Counted from the first letter of the stretch, positions 27,614 to 35,877 are shown. The stretch is DNA of 64,000 nucleotides from Paractinoplanes deccanensis (GCF_016862115.1 NZ_BOMI01000021.1:124001-188000), one strand, 5' to 3'. Program-made: numbers and translations. Notes: generated by a model from the sequence alone, not told the origin.

Positions 27614-27672
27614 TTGCTTCGAACTCGAAGCAACCTGAGACCAAAGATAGGCTTGCTGCGAATTCGAAGCAA
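27614..27672 (-). promoter_or_regulatory. Promoter of the oxidoreductase with two palindromic operators
   Basis: TTGCTTCGA-AC-TCGAAGCAA (27614-27633) is a perfect 9-base dyad. A second copy with one mismatch lies at 27653-27672, centre to centre 39 bases. The second overlaps the -35 (27672-27667); -10 TATCTT is at 27649-27644; the first sits just past the predicted +1 near 27637. A dimeric TetR- or MarR-like repressor would fit; none is encoded beside it. Confidence 0.8.
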
Positions 27673-27788
27673 GAGGCGTGGCTGTGGGGACGGCCACAGA
27701 TCGACTCTAGGAACGGCCGCGTGCCGGAGGCTTGTACGGTCGCGACGCCGGATGGCATTCCGGCGACACCGTCAGGGAAAGGCACGTG

Positions 27789-28787
27789 ATGAGCAGGCCC
27801 CGCTTCCTCGGACCGGGCGGCCGGGTGGGCACGTTCACCGTCGACGCCGAGTCCACCGGCGCCGGCCGCGGCACCTGGGAGCCGTTCGTCGACACCTGGA
27901 ACGACCGGATGGGCGACCTCTACCCGCTGCCGGAGTTCAGCGCCGCCACGGTTGACGGCTTCCGCGGCACGATGCGCTCGGTGGCCCTCCAGGACACCGC
28001 CATCAACGAGATGTGGGCGTCCTCGCCGATCAGCACCCGCGCGGTCGGCACCCACGAGCACGACGAGATCCGGCTGTACGTCGGCCTCCGCGGCGCCGTG
28101 ACGCTGCGAGACCCGCACGACCGGGCCGGCGACACGGACGTCCCGGCCGGCACCTACTTCGCCCACCACGTGGTGACGGAGAACCACTTCCACACCACGC
28201 CCGGCATCGCCACCCGCATCTTCATCTTCCCCGGCGACGCCCTGCGGTCCCTGGTCAGCGGCAGACCGCGCAGCGGCCCGGTCACCTCGCCCGCGGCGCA
28301 GATCCTGATGGCGCACGCCGGCATGGTCCAGCGCACCGTGGGCGGCCTCGGCGCGGCCGGCGCGCGAGCGTCCCGGGACGCCCTGATCGAGTTGGCCAAG
28401 GGACTGATCCTCGACCACTTCGACGACCATGAGCCCACCTTCGTCCCGGCGCTGGCGGAGGCGGCCAAGGAGCTCGCCGACGCGCGGCTCACCGATGCCG
28501 GCCTGTCGCCCGCCACCGTGGCCGCGCACCTGCACGTCTCGGTCCGCACCCTGCAACGGTCCTTCGCGGGCCTCGACGAGTCGTTCGCCGCGTACATCCG
28601 CCGCCGGCGCCTGGAGGAGGCGGCCCGCGCGCTCGCCGCGCCCGGGTCACGGCTCAGCGTGTCGCAGGCCGCGGCGATCTGGCAGTTCACCGACAGCAGC
28701 CACTTCATCCGTTCCTTCAAGAAGTGGTACGACGTGACGCCGGCCCAGTTCGCCCGGCTGCACGGCGCGGGCCGGGACGGCTCCTAG
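27789..28787 (+). CDS. AraC-family regulator with cupin-like N-terminal domain
   Basis: The protein is 332 residues from ATG 27789 (GGGAAAGG upstream). The N-terminal half has HEHDEIRLYVGLRGAV and YFAHHVVTENHFHTTP, resembling an effector-binding cupin-type fold. The C-terminal 100 residues hold two helix-turn-helix motifs (SPATVAAHLHVSVRTLQRSF and SVSQAAAIWQFTDSSHFIRS). It diverges from the oxidoreductase operon and could control it, though the TTGCTTCGA dyads do not look like AraC half-sites. It ends 51 bases before the sigma-54 gene. Confidence 0.88.
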   Translation: MSRPRFLGPGGRVGTFTVDAESTGAGRGTWEPFVDTWNDRMGDLYPLPEFSAATVDGFRGTMRSVALQDTAINEMWASSPISTRAVGTHEHDEIRLYVGLRGAVTLRDPHDRAGDTDVPAGTYFAHHVVTENHFHTTPGIATRIFIFPGDALRSLVSGRPRSGPVTSPAAQILMAHAGMVQRTVGGLGAAGARASRDALIELAKGLILDHFDDHEPTFVPALAEAAKELADARLTDAGLSPATVAAHLHVSVRTLQRSFAGLDESFAAYIRRRRLEEAARALAAPGSRLSVSQAAAIWQFTDSSHFIRSFKKWYDVTPAQFARLHGAGRDGS

Positions 28788-28838
28788 CTGTCCTCGATCC
28801 GGCGGAGCCGGCGGCGCGCGGGGGGAGACGATGCGCGA

Positions 28839-30107
28839 GTGCCGACGATGCCGGGTCTGACGCAGGTCGCCGAGGTGCGCCTCGGCGCCGAGCTGCGGAC
28901 GCTGCCCGCCGTCCTGCACTCGCTCGGGATGCTGCCGCTCGCCCAGCCCGCGCTGGCCCGCGAGGTGGATCGGGCGCTCGCCGGCAATCCGGTGCTGTGC
29001 CGCCGTTCCGGCGGGCCCTGCCCCGGCTGCGGGTGCCATCGGCCGCCCGGTGCGCCGTGCGTGCGGTGCACGGCGTCGGCGCGGCCCGTGGCGGAGCCCG
29101 CCGTGCGGCCGTTCGAGACGCTGGAGGCCCTGGCCGGGTGGGAGATCCGGTCGGACTGCCGTGCGGCGCTGCCGGTGGTTGTCGGGCATCTGACCGCGCG
29201 CGGGCTGCTCGACGACGAGCCGGAGAGCATCGCGGCGGCGAGCGGGCTGCCGGTGGCGGCGATCGAGGAGGCGATCCGGGCGGTGCGCGCGGCTGGGCCG
29301 CCGGGCATCGCCGAGCGCTCGGTCGCCGCCATGCTCGCGGCCCAGGCACAGTCCCTCGTGGACGGTGCGGAGGCGCCGGCCTGGCTGCCCGCGCTGGTGC
29401 GCGACCATCTGGCGGCGGTGGCGGACGGCGACCACGCGGGCATCGCGCGGGCCCTCGGCGTCTCGCCCGCGGCGGCCCGGGCGGCGATCGCGCTGATCCG
29501 GGCCCGGCTGCGGCCCTTCGCCCTGGCCGGCGGGGGCGCCGAGGCCGCCGGGCCGCCGCCCGACGCGTACGTCTCGCGGGGTGCCGGCGGTCAGTGGCGC
29601 GTCGAGGTGCCGGACAGCGCCTGGTTCGGGCTGCGGGTGGCCTCCGTGCCGCCCGCCGTGCGTGCCGATCCCGAGGCCGCCGCATGGCTTTCCCGGTACG
29701 AGCGCAGCGCCCGCGACCTCCTCCAGCAGCTCGACGTGCGGGCCGGCGTGCTGCGCCGGGTCACCGCCTGCGCGGTGCGCCACCAGGCCGGCTACTTCGA
29801 TCGCGGGCCGGCCGGGCACGTGCCGCTGACCCGCACCGAGGTCGCCGACGAGCTCGGGCTGCACCCCTCCACGGTGAGCCGCTGCGTGGCCGGCAAGACC
29901 GTGCGCGGGCCGGACGGCCGGCTGCTGCCGCTCGCCGCCCTCTTCGGCGGGGCGGTGGCGGCCAAGACCCGGGTCGCCGCGCTGCTGGCCGCGGACCCGC
30001 TGAGCGACGCGCAGGTGAGCCGCGCGCTCGCCGCGGAGGGTTTCACGGTGGCCCGGCGCACGGTCGCGAAGTATCGCGCCGAGCTCGGCATCGCGGCGCG
30101 AACCTGA
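28839..30107 (+). CDS. rpoN: RNA polymerase sigma-54 factor (RpoN)
   Basis: All sigma-54 landmarks are present in 422 residues: region I (7-52, ELRTLPAVLHSLGMLPL and REVDRALAGNPVL), the core-binding domain (about 95-315, with AAGPPGIAERSVAAMLAAQ), the helix-turn-helix for the -12 element (332-352, VADELGLHPSTVSRCVAGK) and the RpoN box for the -24 element (ARRTVAKYR, 405-413). In place of the usual acidic region II is a Cys cluster (C54, C61, C64, C66, C74, C77) that could bind zinc. Sigma-54 is generally considered missing from Actinobacteria. A -24/-12 promoter lies 70 bases downstream and an enhancer-binding protein closes the locus. GTG 28839 was chosen; ATG 28848 is possible. Confidence 0.92.
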   Translation: MPTMPGLTQVAEVRLGAELRTLPAVLHSLGMLPLAQPALAREVDRALAGNPVLCRRSGGPCPGCGCHRPPGAPCVRCTASARPVAEPAVRPFETLEALAGWEIRSDCRAALPVVVGHLTARGLLDDEPESIAAASGLPVAAIEEAIRAVRAAGPPGIAERSVAAMLAAQAQSLVDGAEAPAWLPALVRDHLAAVADGDHAGIARALGVSPAAARAAIALIRARLRPFALAGGGAEAAGPPPDAYVSRGAGGQWRVEVPDSAWFGLRVASVPPAVRADPEAAAWLSRYERSARDLLQQLDVRAGVLRRVTACAVRHQAGYFDRGPAGHVPLTRTEVADELGLHPSTVSRCVAGKTVRGPDGRLLPLAALFGGAVAAKTRVAALLAADPLSDAQVSRALAAEGFTVARRTVAKYRAELGIAART

Positions 30108-30141
30108 CTTCGCCCCTCCCGTACCCAGGACCCTCCCCGGC

Positions 30142-30157
30142 GCGAAGCGCGCTTCGC
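30142..30157. promoter_or_regulatory. 16-base palindrome between rpoN and the -24/-12 promoter
   Basis: GCGAAGCGCGCTTCGC is perfectly self-complementary. It lies 20 bases upstream of the -24 element and 35 past the rpoN stop, so it could be an activator site of the enhancer-binding protein, a terminator stem, or both. Enhancer sites are usually farther upstream, so this is tentative. Confidence 0.4.
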
Positions 30158-30177
30158 TCTCGGCCCGCCCGGCGGCC

Positions 30178-30193
30178 TGGCACGGATTGTGCG
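30178..30193 (+). promoter_or_regulatory. Sigma-54 (-24/-12) promoter
   Basis: TGGCACG-GATT-GTGCG has the invariant GG and GC at the required 12-base distance and matches the TGGCACG-N4-TTGCW consensus except at the first base of TTGC and the final position. Predicted start near 30204 leaves a leader of about 24 bases with a GAGGGGAG ribosome-binding site before the first operon gene. No sigma-70-like boxes are apparent here. Confidence 0.8.
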
Positions 30194-30227
30194 GTACCGG
30201 GGCGAGGAGACCAGAGGGGAGCAAGGC

Positions 30228-30902
30228 ATGCACGACATCGACCGAGCACTGTTCGAAGCCGAGGGCGAGTTCGAGTCCGAGTTCGAGGACGAGTTCGAGT
30301 CCTTCGGCGAGGCGGAGGGCGAGGACCGGGAGACCGCACTCGCCACCGAGCTGCTGGAGATCAGCTCGGAGGAGGAGCTGGACCGGTTCATCGGCAGCCT
30401 GCTGAACGGCGCGGTGTCCGCGGCGCGCAACTTCGCCCGCTCCAGCGCCGGGAAAGCCGTCGGCGGCATGGTGAAGCAGGCGGCCCGCCAGGTGCTGCCC
30501 CGCATCGGCCAGGCGCTGGGCGACGCGGTCGGCGGCAAGACCGGCGGGGCCATGGGACAGCGGGCCGGCAAGTGGCTGAGCCGGCAGTTCGAGGGCGAGC
30601 AGTACGAGGGCGAGTTCGGCGTCCAGACGGAGGGTCTGTCCGCCGAGGACCGCGAGTTCGAGCTCGCGCGCACGTTCGTCCGGTTCGCCGACGAGGCCGC
30701 GCGGCGTGCGGCGAGCGCGGGACCCGGCGTGCAGCCGCAACAGGCCGCCCAGCAGGCGGCGATCGCGGCCGCCCGCACCCACCTTCCCGGGCTGCTGCGG
30801 CCCGGGCCGGCACAGGCCGGCCCGCGCGGCAACGGCGGGCAGCAGCGCAGCGAGGGCCGCTGGGTCCGGCGCGGCAGCCGCATCGTGATTCTCGACGTGT
30901 GA
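30228..30902 (+). CDS. Acidic-repeat / amphipathic protein A of the sigma-54 operon
   Basis: Of the 224 residues, 8-32 are an acidic Phe-Glu ladder (EGEFESEFEDEFESF). Then ELLEISSEEELDRFIGSLL, a Gly/Ala/Lys segment with amphipathic helices (about 65-125, GKAVGGMVKQAARQVLP and GKTGGAMGQRAGKW), a second acidic patch (GEQYEGEF), a helical part with FVRFADEAARRA, and a C-terminal GRWVRRGSRIVILDV. There is no signal peptide or known domain. The next gene encodes a paralogue with the same order of parts. The middle resembles membrane-active peptides while the flanks would neutralise it; that is inference. It starts the -24/-12 operon. Confidence 0.85.
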   Translation: MHDIDRALFEAEGEFESEFEDEFESFGEAEGEDRETALATELLEISSEEELDRFIGSLLNGAVSAARNFARSSAGKAVGGMVKQAARQVLPRIGQALGDAVGGKTGGAMGQRAGKWLSRQFEGEQYEGEFGVQTEGLSAEDREFELARTFVRFADEAARRAASAGPGVQPQQAAQQAAIAAARTHLPGLLRPGPAQAGPRGNGGQQRSEGRWVRRGSRIVILDV

Positions 30903-30923
30903 CCAGGAACGGAGGACCTTCCG

Positions 30924-31730
30924 ATGTACGAGACGACTTTCGAGATCCCCGGTGAGAGCTTCGAGTCCTACGAGAACGAGGGCGAGTCCTACGAGAGCGA
31001 GTCCTACGAGAGCCAGGGCGAGGGCGAGTCGTTCGAGGGCGAGGCCGAGCTGGTCCAGGAGCTCATGGAGATCAGCTCCGAGGCCGAGATGGACCGCTTC
31101 CTCGGCAAGCTGGCCGGCAGCATCGTCCGCGGCGCCGGCAAGTTCATCAAGTCCCCGGTCGGCAAGGCGCTCGGCGGGGTGCTCAAGAACGTCGCCAAGC
31201 GGGCGCTGCCCGTGGTCGGCGGCGCGCTCGGCTCGATGGTGATGCCCGGCGCGGGCACGGCGATCGGCGCCAAGCTCGGCGGCCTGGCCGGTGGCCTGCT
31301 GGAGGCCGAGGAGGCCGAGTCGATGGGCGAGGTCGAGGCCGAGTACGAGGCGGCGACCCGCTACGTGCGGTTCGCGCGGGCGGCGTACGGGAACGCGGCC
31401 CGCGCGCCCCGGAACCTGCCGCCGCGGGCGATCGTGCGCGCGGCCAGCATCAGCGCGGCCCGCCGGTACGCGCCGTCGCTGCTGCACGGCGACCAGCGCC
31501 GGGGGCAGTGGCGCGGGCGCCGTCGCGGCTATCCGATGTGGGCGGCCTACGAGCCGCAGCCCTGGTACGGCGGCAACGGTTACGACCCGGGCGACGGCGA
31601 CGACGGATACGACGACGGGTACGAGGGTGAGGGCGCCGGCGGCCGGTCGAGCGGCGGCGGCAACGGCAACCGCGCCGCCGAGGGCCGGTGGGTCCGCCGC
31701 AAGGGACGCATCGTCGTCCTCGGTGCCTGA
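30924..31730 (+). CDS. Acidic-repeat / amphipathic protein B of the sigma-54 operon
   Basis: The 268-residue paralogue of protein A has an N-terminal acidic ladder with Phe and Tyr (ESFESYENEGESYESESYES), the shared LMEISSEAEMDRFLGKL motif, a Gly/Ala/Lys segment (about 65-130, GKALGGVLKNVAKRALPVV and MPGAGTAIGAKLGGLAGGL), a helical FVRFA-like part (YVRFARAAYGNAAR), an extra Gly/Tyr/Asp-rich stretch (DPGDGDDGYDDGY), and the terminal GRWVRRKGRIVVLGA. The conserved last 15 residues in both suggest a recognition or export tag. GGAGG precedes the ATG; 21 bases separate it from A. Confidence 0.85.
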   Translation: MYETTFEIPGESFESYENEGESYESESYESQGEGESFEGEAELVQELMEISSEAEMDRFLGKLAGSIVRGAGKFIKSPVGKALGGVLKNVAKRALPVVGGALGSMVMPGAGTAIGAKLGGLAGGLLEAEEAESMGEVEAEYEAATRYVRFARAAYGNAARAPRNLPPRAIVRAASISAARRYAPSLLHGDQRRGQWRGRRRGYPMWAAYEPQPWYGGNGYDPGDGDDGYDDGYEGEGAGGRSSGGGNGNRAAEGRWVRRKGRIVVLGA

Positions 31731-31740
31731 GCGGTCCCCG

Positions 31741-33111
31741 ATGCCGGACAACCCGATGCTGGATACCCCGATGCCGGACGCCCCGATGCCGGACGCCGCG
31801 GCCTTCGCCACGCGCCTGCTGCGCGACGAGGCGCGCGGGCTGCTCACCCGGCTCGACCAGGTGCGGCCGTTCGCCCTGCACGAGACCATGGTGCTGGCCG
31901 CCGCCCTGCCGTACGGCGCGCACGTGACCATCGAGCGGTTCCTGCACGCCGCCCGCGGCCATCTGCGTGCTCGCGTGTACGCGTACCTGCACTGGCTCGA
32001 CGGCATCGGCAGCCGGGCCACCGCCGCCGAGCAGCAGCGCCGGTTCGTGCTGATCCGGCTCGAGTTCAACGCCGTGCTGTCGCAGTTCGACCTGTTCACC
32101 GAGGTGATCACGCAGCGCAGCGAGCACGGCACCGGCGTGTGGCTGTCCGGCCTGGACGTGCTGGCCGCCGACGCGCTGCGGGTCGACGTGGCGGGGTACG
32201 AGCCGCCGCCGGTGGTCTGCTACCTGGCCCGGGGGCCGGGCGCGGCGATCCGCCGGGCGCGCACCCGGCTGCCCGGCGGCCGGCCCAACCCGGTGGCGAT
32301 CATCCGGGTGCCGCGGGAGCGGATGGTCGGCGGTTCGGTGGCGTCCAGCCTGATCCACGAGGTGGGCCACGAGTGCTCGGCCCAGCTCGGCCTGGTCGAG
32401 TCGATGCGGCGCGACATCGCCGCGGCGGCTCGGCGCCATCCGGGCGGCCGAGGGCAGGGCGGCAGCTGGCCGGCGTGGCACGCGTGGATCGGCGAGATCC
32501 TCGCGGACTGCTTCGCGGTCGGCCGGCTCGGCATCGCCGGCACGGTGGGGCTGCTCGCGGTGGTCAGCCTGCCGGCGTACTTCGTCTTCCGGCCCTCCGG
32601 CGACGACCCGCACCCGGTGCCGTACCTGCGGGTCCTGATCAGCGCGGGGATCGGGGAGGCGCTGTATCCGCATCCGCAGTGGGCGGCGCTGCGCCGGGCG
32701 TGGAAGGACCTCTACCCGCTCGGCGAGCTGCCGGCCGAACGGGTGGCGCAGCTGCGCCGGATCGAGGCGGACATCCCCGAGCTGGTCGATCTGCTGCTGA
32801 GCCACAGCCCGGCGGCGCTCGGCGGCCGGCGCCTGGGCGACATGTTCGACGCGGGCAGGCGTACGCCGCAACGGCTCCTGCATTTGCACCGGCAATGGGC
32901 CGGCGACGTGGGCGTGCTGGCCCGGCGGTCGCCGTCGCTGGTCTTCGCCGTTCTCGGCCAGGCCAAGGCGGCCGACCTGATCTCGCCCGAGCGGGAGAGC
33001 CGGATGCTGTCCACCCTGCTCGCCGCGTGGGCGGTGCGCAGCAGCCTCGATGTCGTGCAGAACACCAGCAGAACCCGGGCGCCGGCTCTGCAGCCGACCG
33101 GGTGGTCATGA
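31741..33111 (+). CDS. Putative HExxH zinc metalloprotease of the sigma-54 operon
   Basis: The 456-residue protein contains LIHEVGHECSAQLG (206-219), an HExxH zinc motif; E252 in WIGEILADCFAVG is a candidate third ligand. A hydrophobic stretch (267-283, GTVGLLAVVSLPAYFVF) follows. The N-terminus has short MPDxP repeats (1-18). No known peptidase family is recognisable beyond the motif. Possible role: processing the two acidic proteins encoded just upstream. ATG 31741 is 10 bases after the previous stop; a GTG upstream overlapping that stop is an alternative start. Confidence 0.75.
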   Translation: MPDNPMLDTPMPDAPMPDAAAFATRLLRDEARGLLTRLDQVRPFALHETMVLAAALPYGAHVTIERFLHAARGHLRARVYAYLHWLDGIGSRATAAEQQRRFVLIRLEFNAVLSQFDLFTEVITQRSEHGTGVWLSGLDVLAADALRVDVAGYEPPPVVCYLARGPGAAIRRARTRLPGGRPNPVAIIRVPRERMVGGSVASSLIHEVGHECSAQLGLVESMRRDIAAAARRHPGGRGQGGSWPAWHAWIGEILADCFAVGRLGIAGTVGLLAVVSLPAYFVFRPSGDDPHPVPYLRVLISAGIGEALYPHPQWAALRRAWKDLYPLGELPAERVAQLRRIEADIPELVDLLLSHSPAALGGRRLGDMFDAGRRTPQRLLHLHRQWAGDVGVLARRSPSLVFAVLGQAKAADLISPERESRMLSTLLAAWAVRSSLDVVQNTSRTRAPALQPTGWS

Positions 33112-33126
33112 GAAAGGACGAGCGAC

Positions 33127-34755
33127 GTGCGCATTTCATGGAATCCGGAAGTGATCCGGGTCGGCCAGGTGGCCAACCTCGTGGTGCTGCTGGACAAGAC
33201 CGACGAGGAAGGCGACTACACGTTCCGGTTCGCCGACCCCAACGACGACCCGTTCGAGGGCGGCTTCGAGGTGCCGCTGAAGTTCGGCCAGTTGCAGGAC
33301 TTCGAACCCGAGATCCAGTTCACCACGCCCGGGACGAAGGAGCTCCAGGTCACCAAGGGCAGCCGGGCGAGCACCGAGGGCACCGAGCCGTGGCAGCGAG
33401 TCCCGATCCCGGTGGTGGCGGCGTCGTCGGCCGGCGCGCCACCGCAGAGCGTGGCGCTGGTGGCCGGCGATCCGCCGCAGAGCGACGACGAGGTGCTGTG
33501 GAGCTTCATCCGGCTGCTCACCCGCCAGCTGCGGTTCGAGGAGTTCCACCAGTTCGTCGAGGCGCAGATGACCAACCTGCCCGAGCGGGACTGGTTCGGC
33601 CGGCAGTCGCACCAGACGCTGGTGCGGGCGGCCGAGCGCTTCGTGGAGGCCGCCGCCGATCCGATCCGGGCCGTGGAGAAGAGCCAGCTGCTCAAGCACG
33701 AGCTGCGCCCGGCCACTGTGCTCGGCGCGCTGGAGCGCTCGTACGTCAGCAGCGAGAGCGACGCCCTCGCCCAGCCCTTCCTGGACGAGGAGCGCAACGG
33801 CGGCAACGGCGACAACGGGAAGCGGCCGTCGACTGCGCTCGCCCGCTACCGCCGCTCCAAGGAGGCCGGTGCCCAGTTCCCGCTGCCGAACATCCCGTTC
33901 GTCGAGCTGATCTGGTCGTACTGGATGGAGGAGGGCGCCCTGGTGCAGACGATGAACCACATCATGGCCCGCTTCCAGAACCGGCGGATGGCGCGCGACC
34001 CGCTGGCCCGCTTCGACCTCAACCCGCTGCTGCCGCTGCGCAGCCTGCTCTGGGGCTACACCGAGGCGGAGCGGCGGCGGCTGACCATCCGGCGGCGGGC
34101 GGCCGAGTACATGGTCCAGTACGGGCTGCCGCTGGTCGGCCGGGCGGTGCCGCCGCCGGACACGCTGACGGACCACCGCACGCAGTTCCTGGAGGGCTTC
34201 CACGCGCTGCTGCACGACGCCTACCGCTTCTACAAGGAACGCGACGACAAGACCGTCGACGCGGACGCCTTCCCGCTGCTGAGCAGCCTGCGCGAGGTGC
34301 ATCTGGTGCTGGCGCACGGCGCGCACAACCAGTTCGCGGACCTGCCGCTGGTGGCCCGCGCCGAGATGCTCGAGATGCAGTGGATCCTGGCGCAGCCGGA
34401 GATGCGGGAGTTCCTCGGCGGGCCGACCATGGTGCCGTACGAAGAGGACTGGATGGACCGGGTCGAGACCATGAAGACCCTGATGGGCTGGCCGGCCGCG
34501 AGCATCACGCACTTCTTCGAGCTGGCGGTGACCGGCGAGCAGATCGTGCTGTCCATCCGGCACGGGCGGTGGAACGAGTCGGACCGCACCCGCGACCACG
34601 CGGCGAACTGGGCGCTGACCTGGCGCAACGAGATCCAGCGCTACATTCACGCCTACCGGGCGGTGACCGGCGTGGACCTGGCCACCAGCACCGACGCGAC
34701 GCCGCCGGCGCTGCTGCTGACCCGGCGCGTCCCGCAGCGGGGACGGCGCGGGTGA
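33127..34755 (+). CDS. Large orphan protein of the sigma-54 operon
   Basis: The 542-residue protein, GTG start, opens with a beta-rich domain of about 95 residues (ISWNPEVIRVGQVANLVVLL, then DYTFRFADPNDDPFEGGF), followed by a long helical region rich in Trp, Tyr and Arg (LPNIPFVELIWSYWMEEGAL, LNPLLPLRSLLWGYTEAER, ADAFPLLSSLREVHLVLAHG). I recognise no family. No signal peptide or clear membrane helix, so probably cytoplasmic. A structural or scaffold part is possible from its size and composition. It overlaps the next gene by GTGA. Confidence 0.8.
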   Translation: MRISWNPEVIRVGQVANLVVLLDKTDEEGDYTFRFADPNDDPFEGGFEVPLKFGQLQDFEPEIQFTTPGTKELQVTKGSRASTEGTEPWQRVPIPVVAASSAGAPPQSVALVAGDPPQSDDEVLWSFIRLLTRQLRFEEFHQFVEAQMTNLPERDWFGRQSHQTLVRAAERFVEAAADPIRAVEKSQLLKHELRPATVLGALERSYVSSESDALAQPFLDEERNGGNGDNGKRPSTALARYRRSKEAGAQFPLPNIPFVELIWSYWMEEGALVQTMNHIMARFQNRRMARDPLARFDLNPLLPLRSLLWGYTEAERRRLTIRRRAAEYMVQYGLPLVGRAVPPPDTLTDHRTQFLEGFHALLHDAYRFYKERDDKTVDADAFPLLSSLREVHLVLAHGAHNQFADLPLVARAEMLEMQWILAQPEMREFLGGPTMVPYEEDWMDRVETMKTLMGWPAASITHFFELAVTGEQIVLSIRHGRWNESDRTRDHAANWALTWRNEIQRYIHAYRAVTGVDLATSTDATPPALLLTRRVPQRGRRG

Positions 34756-35819
34756 CCGGATCCGGCGGCGACTTCACCTCGTCGCTCTTCCTGGGCCTGC
34801 GGCACGGCAGCGCCGGCCTGCCCGAGTGGGCGGCGCTGACCACCGGCGTGCCCGCCGCGCTGGCCGAGCGCGAGCCGGCCCGCCGGGTCGCCGCGGCCGT
34901 CGCGGCGTCACAGAGGGCGCAGGCGGGGGTGGCCGCCCGGTCGGCGTTGCACGCCCTGATGGACGTGCTCGGGACGCTGCCGCGGCGCGGCGACGTGGTG
35001 GCGATCGACGCGGCCGCGTACCCGATCACGGAATGGGCGGCGCTGCGGGCCGCCGCCCGCGGTGCGGTGGTGCGGCGCTATCCGCACCACCGGCCGGAGC
35101 TGCTGCGGCCGCCGCGCGGCAGGCGGCTGGTCGTGGTCGCCGACGGCTGGTGTGCGGGCTGCGGGCGCCCGGCTCCGCTGCCGCGGCTGCGCTCGCTCGC
35201 CCACGCCGGTGACGGGGTGCTGGTGGTGGACGACTCGCTGGCCTTCGGCGTGCTCGGGCGCCGCGACGGCCCGGGCTTCGGCGACGGCACGGGCACGCCG
35301 CGCTGGTGGGGCCTCGGCCACGAGGGCGTGGTCTGGGTGGCGTCGCTGGCCAAGGCGTACGGGGCGCCGATGGCCGTGACGACCGGGCCCCGCGACCTGG
35401 TGGCCCGGCTCGCGGCCGGCGGCGGCAACCGCACGCACAGCAGCCCGCCGACCGCCGCGGACGTCGCGGCCGCCACCCGGGCACTGGACGACCCGGACCG
35501 CAACGCCGCCCGGCGGGCCCGGCTGCTGCGGCACACCAGGGTCATCGGCGACGTCCTGGGCCTCCGCGGCCCGCCGTTTCCGATGGTCAGCATCCGCTCG
35601 GCCGGGCCGGACGAGGCCCGGCGGTGGTGGCGCGCGTTGCGGCGGCAGGGGATCGCCACGGTGCCGCAACGGTCCCGGTGCCGCGACGACATCCGGCTCA
35701 CCGCGCTGCTGCGCGCCGACCACAGCGAGCGCGACGTCGCCCGGCTCGCGGCCGCGCTGCGACAGGCCGCGCTGCGACAGCTGCCGCCGCGCGACGAACT
35801 CCGGCGGGCCGCCGCGTGA
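34752..35819 (+). CDS. PLP-dependent fold-type I enzyme, KBL/BioF-like
   Basis: The 355-residue protein, GTG start, has GVLVVDDSLAFGVLGRRDGPG, corresponding to the DEAHS.GV.G..G.G motif of 2-amino-3-ketobutyrate ligase and 8-amino-7-oxononanoate synthase with altered residues. WVASLAKAYGAP holds the probable cofactor Lys. The C-terminal small domain is short, and the usual D-E-A-H is D-D-S-L, so a non-standard reaction or a regulatory role is possible. Cotranslated with its neighbours in the sigma-54 operon. Confidence 0.8.
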   Translation: MTGSGGDFTSSLFLGLRHGSAGLPEWAALTTGVPAALAEREPARRVAAAVAASQRAQAGVAARSALHALMDVLGTLPRRGDVVAIDAAAYPITEWAALRAAARGAVVRRYPHHRPELLRPPRGRRLVVVADGWCAGCGRPAPLPRLRSLAHAGDGVLVVDDSLAFGVLGRRDGPGFGDGTGTPRWWGLGHEGVVWVASLAKAYGAPMAVTTGPRDLVARLAAGGGNRTHSSPPTAADVAAATRALDDPDRNAARRARLLRHTRVIGDVLGLRGPPFPMVSIRSAGPDEARRWWRALRRQGIATVPQRSRCRDDIRLTALLRADHSERDVARLAAALRQAALRQLPPRDELRRAAA

Positions 35820-35877
35820 ACGGCCGGCCGGTCATCCTGGAGGGCCGCCGCGTGAACGGGTGGCCGGTGATCGACGC
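35806..35877 (+). repeat. 36-base imperfect tandem duplication spanning the amidohydrolase start
   Basis: Units 35806-35841 and 35842-35877 share the first 18 bases exactly, including GCCGCCGCGTGAACGG with the GTG start. The result is two in-frame GTG starts 36 bases apart. Confidence 0.8.

Noticed and set aside
27789..28787. AraC gene as part of the sigma-54 system
   Set aside because: It is adjacent but separated by 51 bases, divergent from the oxidoreductase, and has no feature linking it to sigma-54.
28647..32132. 1161-codon minus-strand open frame over rpoN and the twin genes
   Set aside because: Composition is repetitive Arg/Ala/Leu/Gly with no domain, and it runs opposite to genes with clear motifs, ribosome-binding sites and a promoter.
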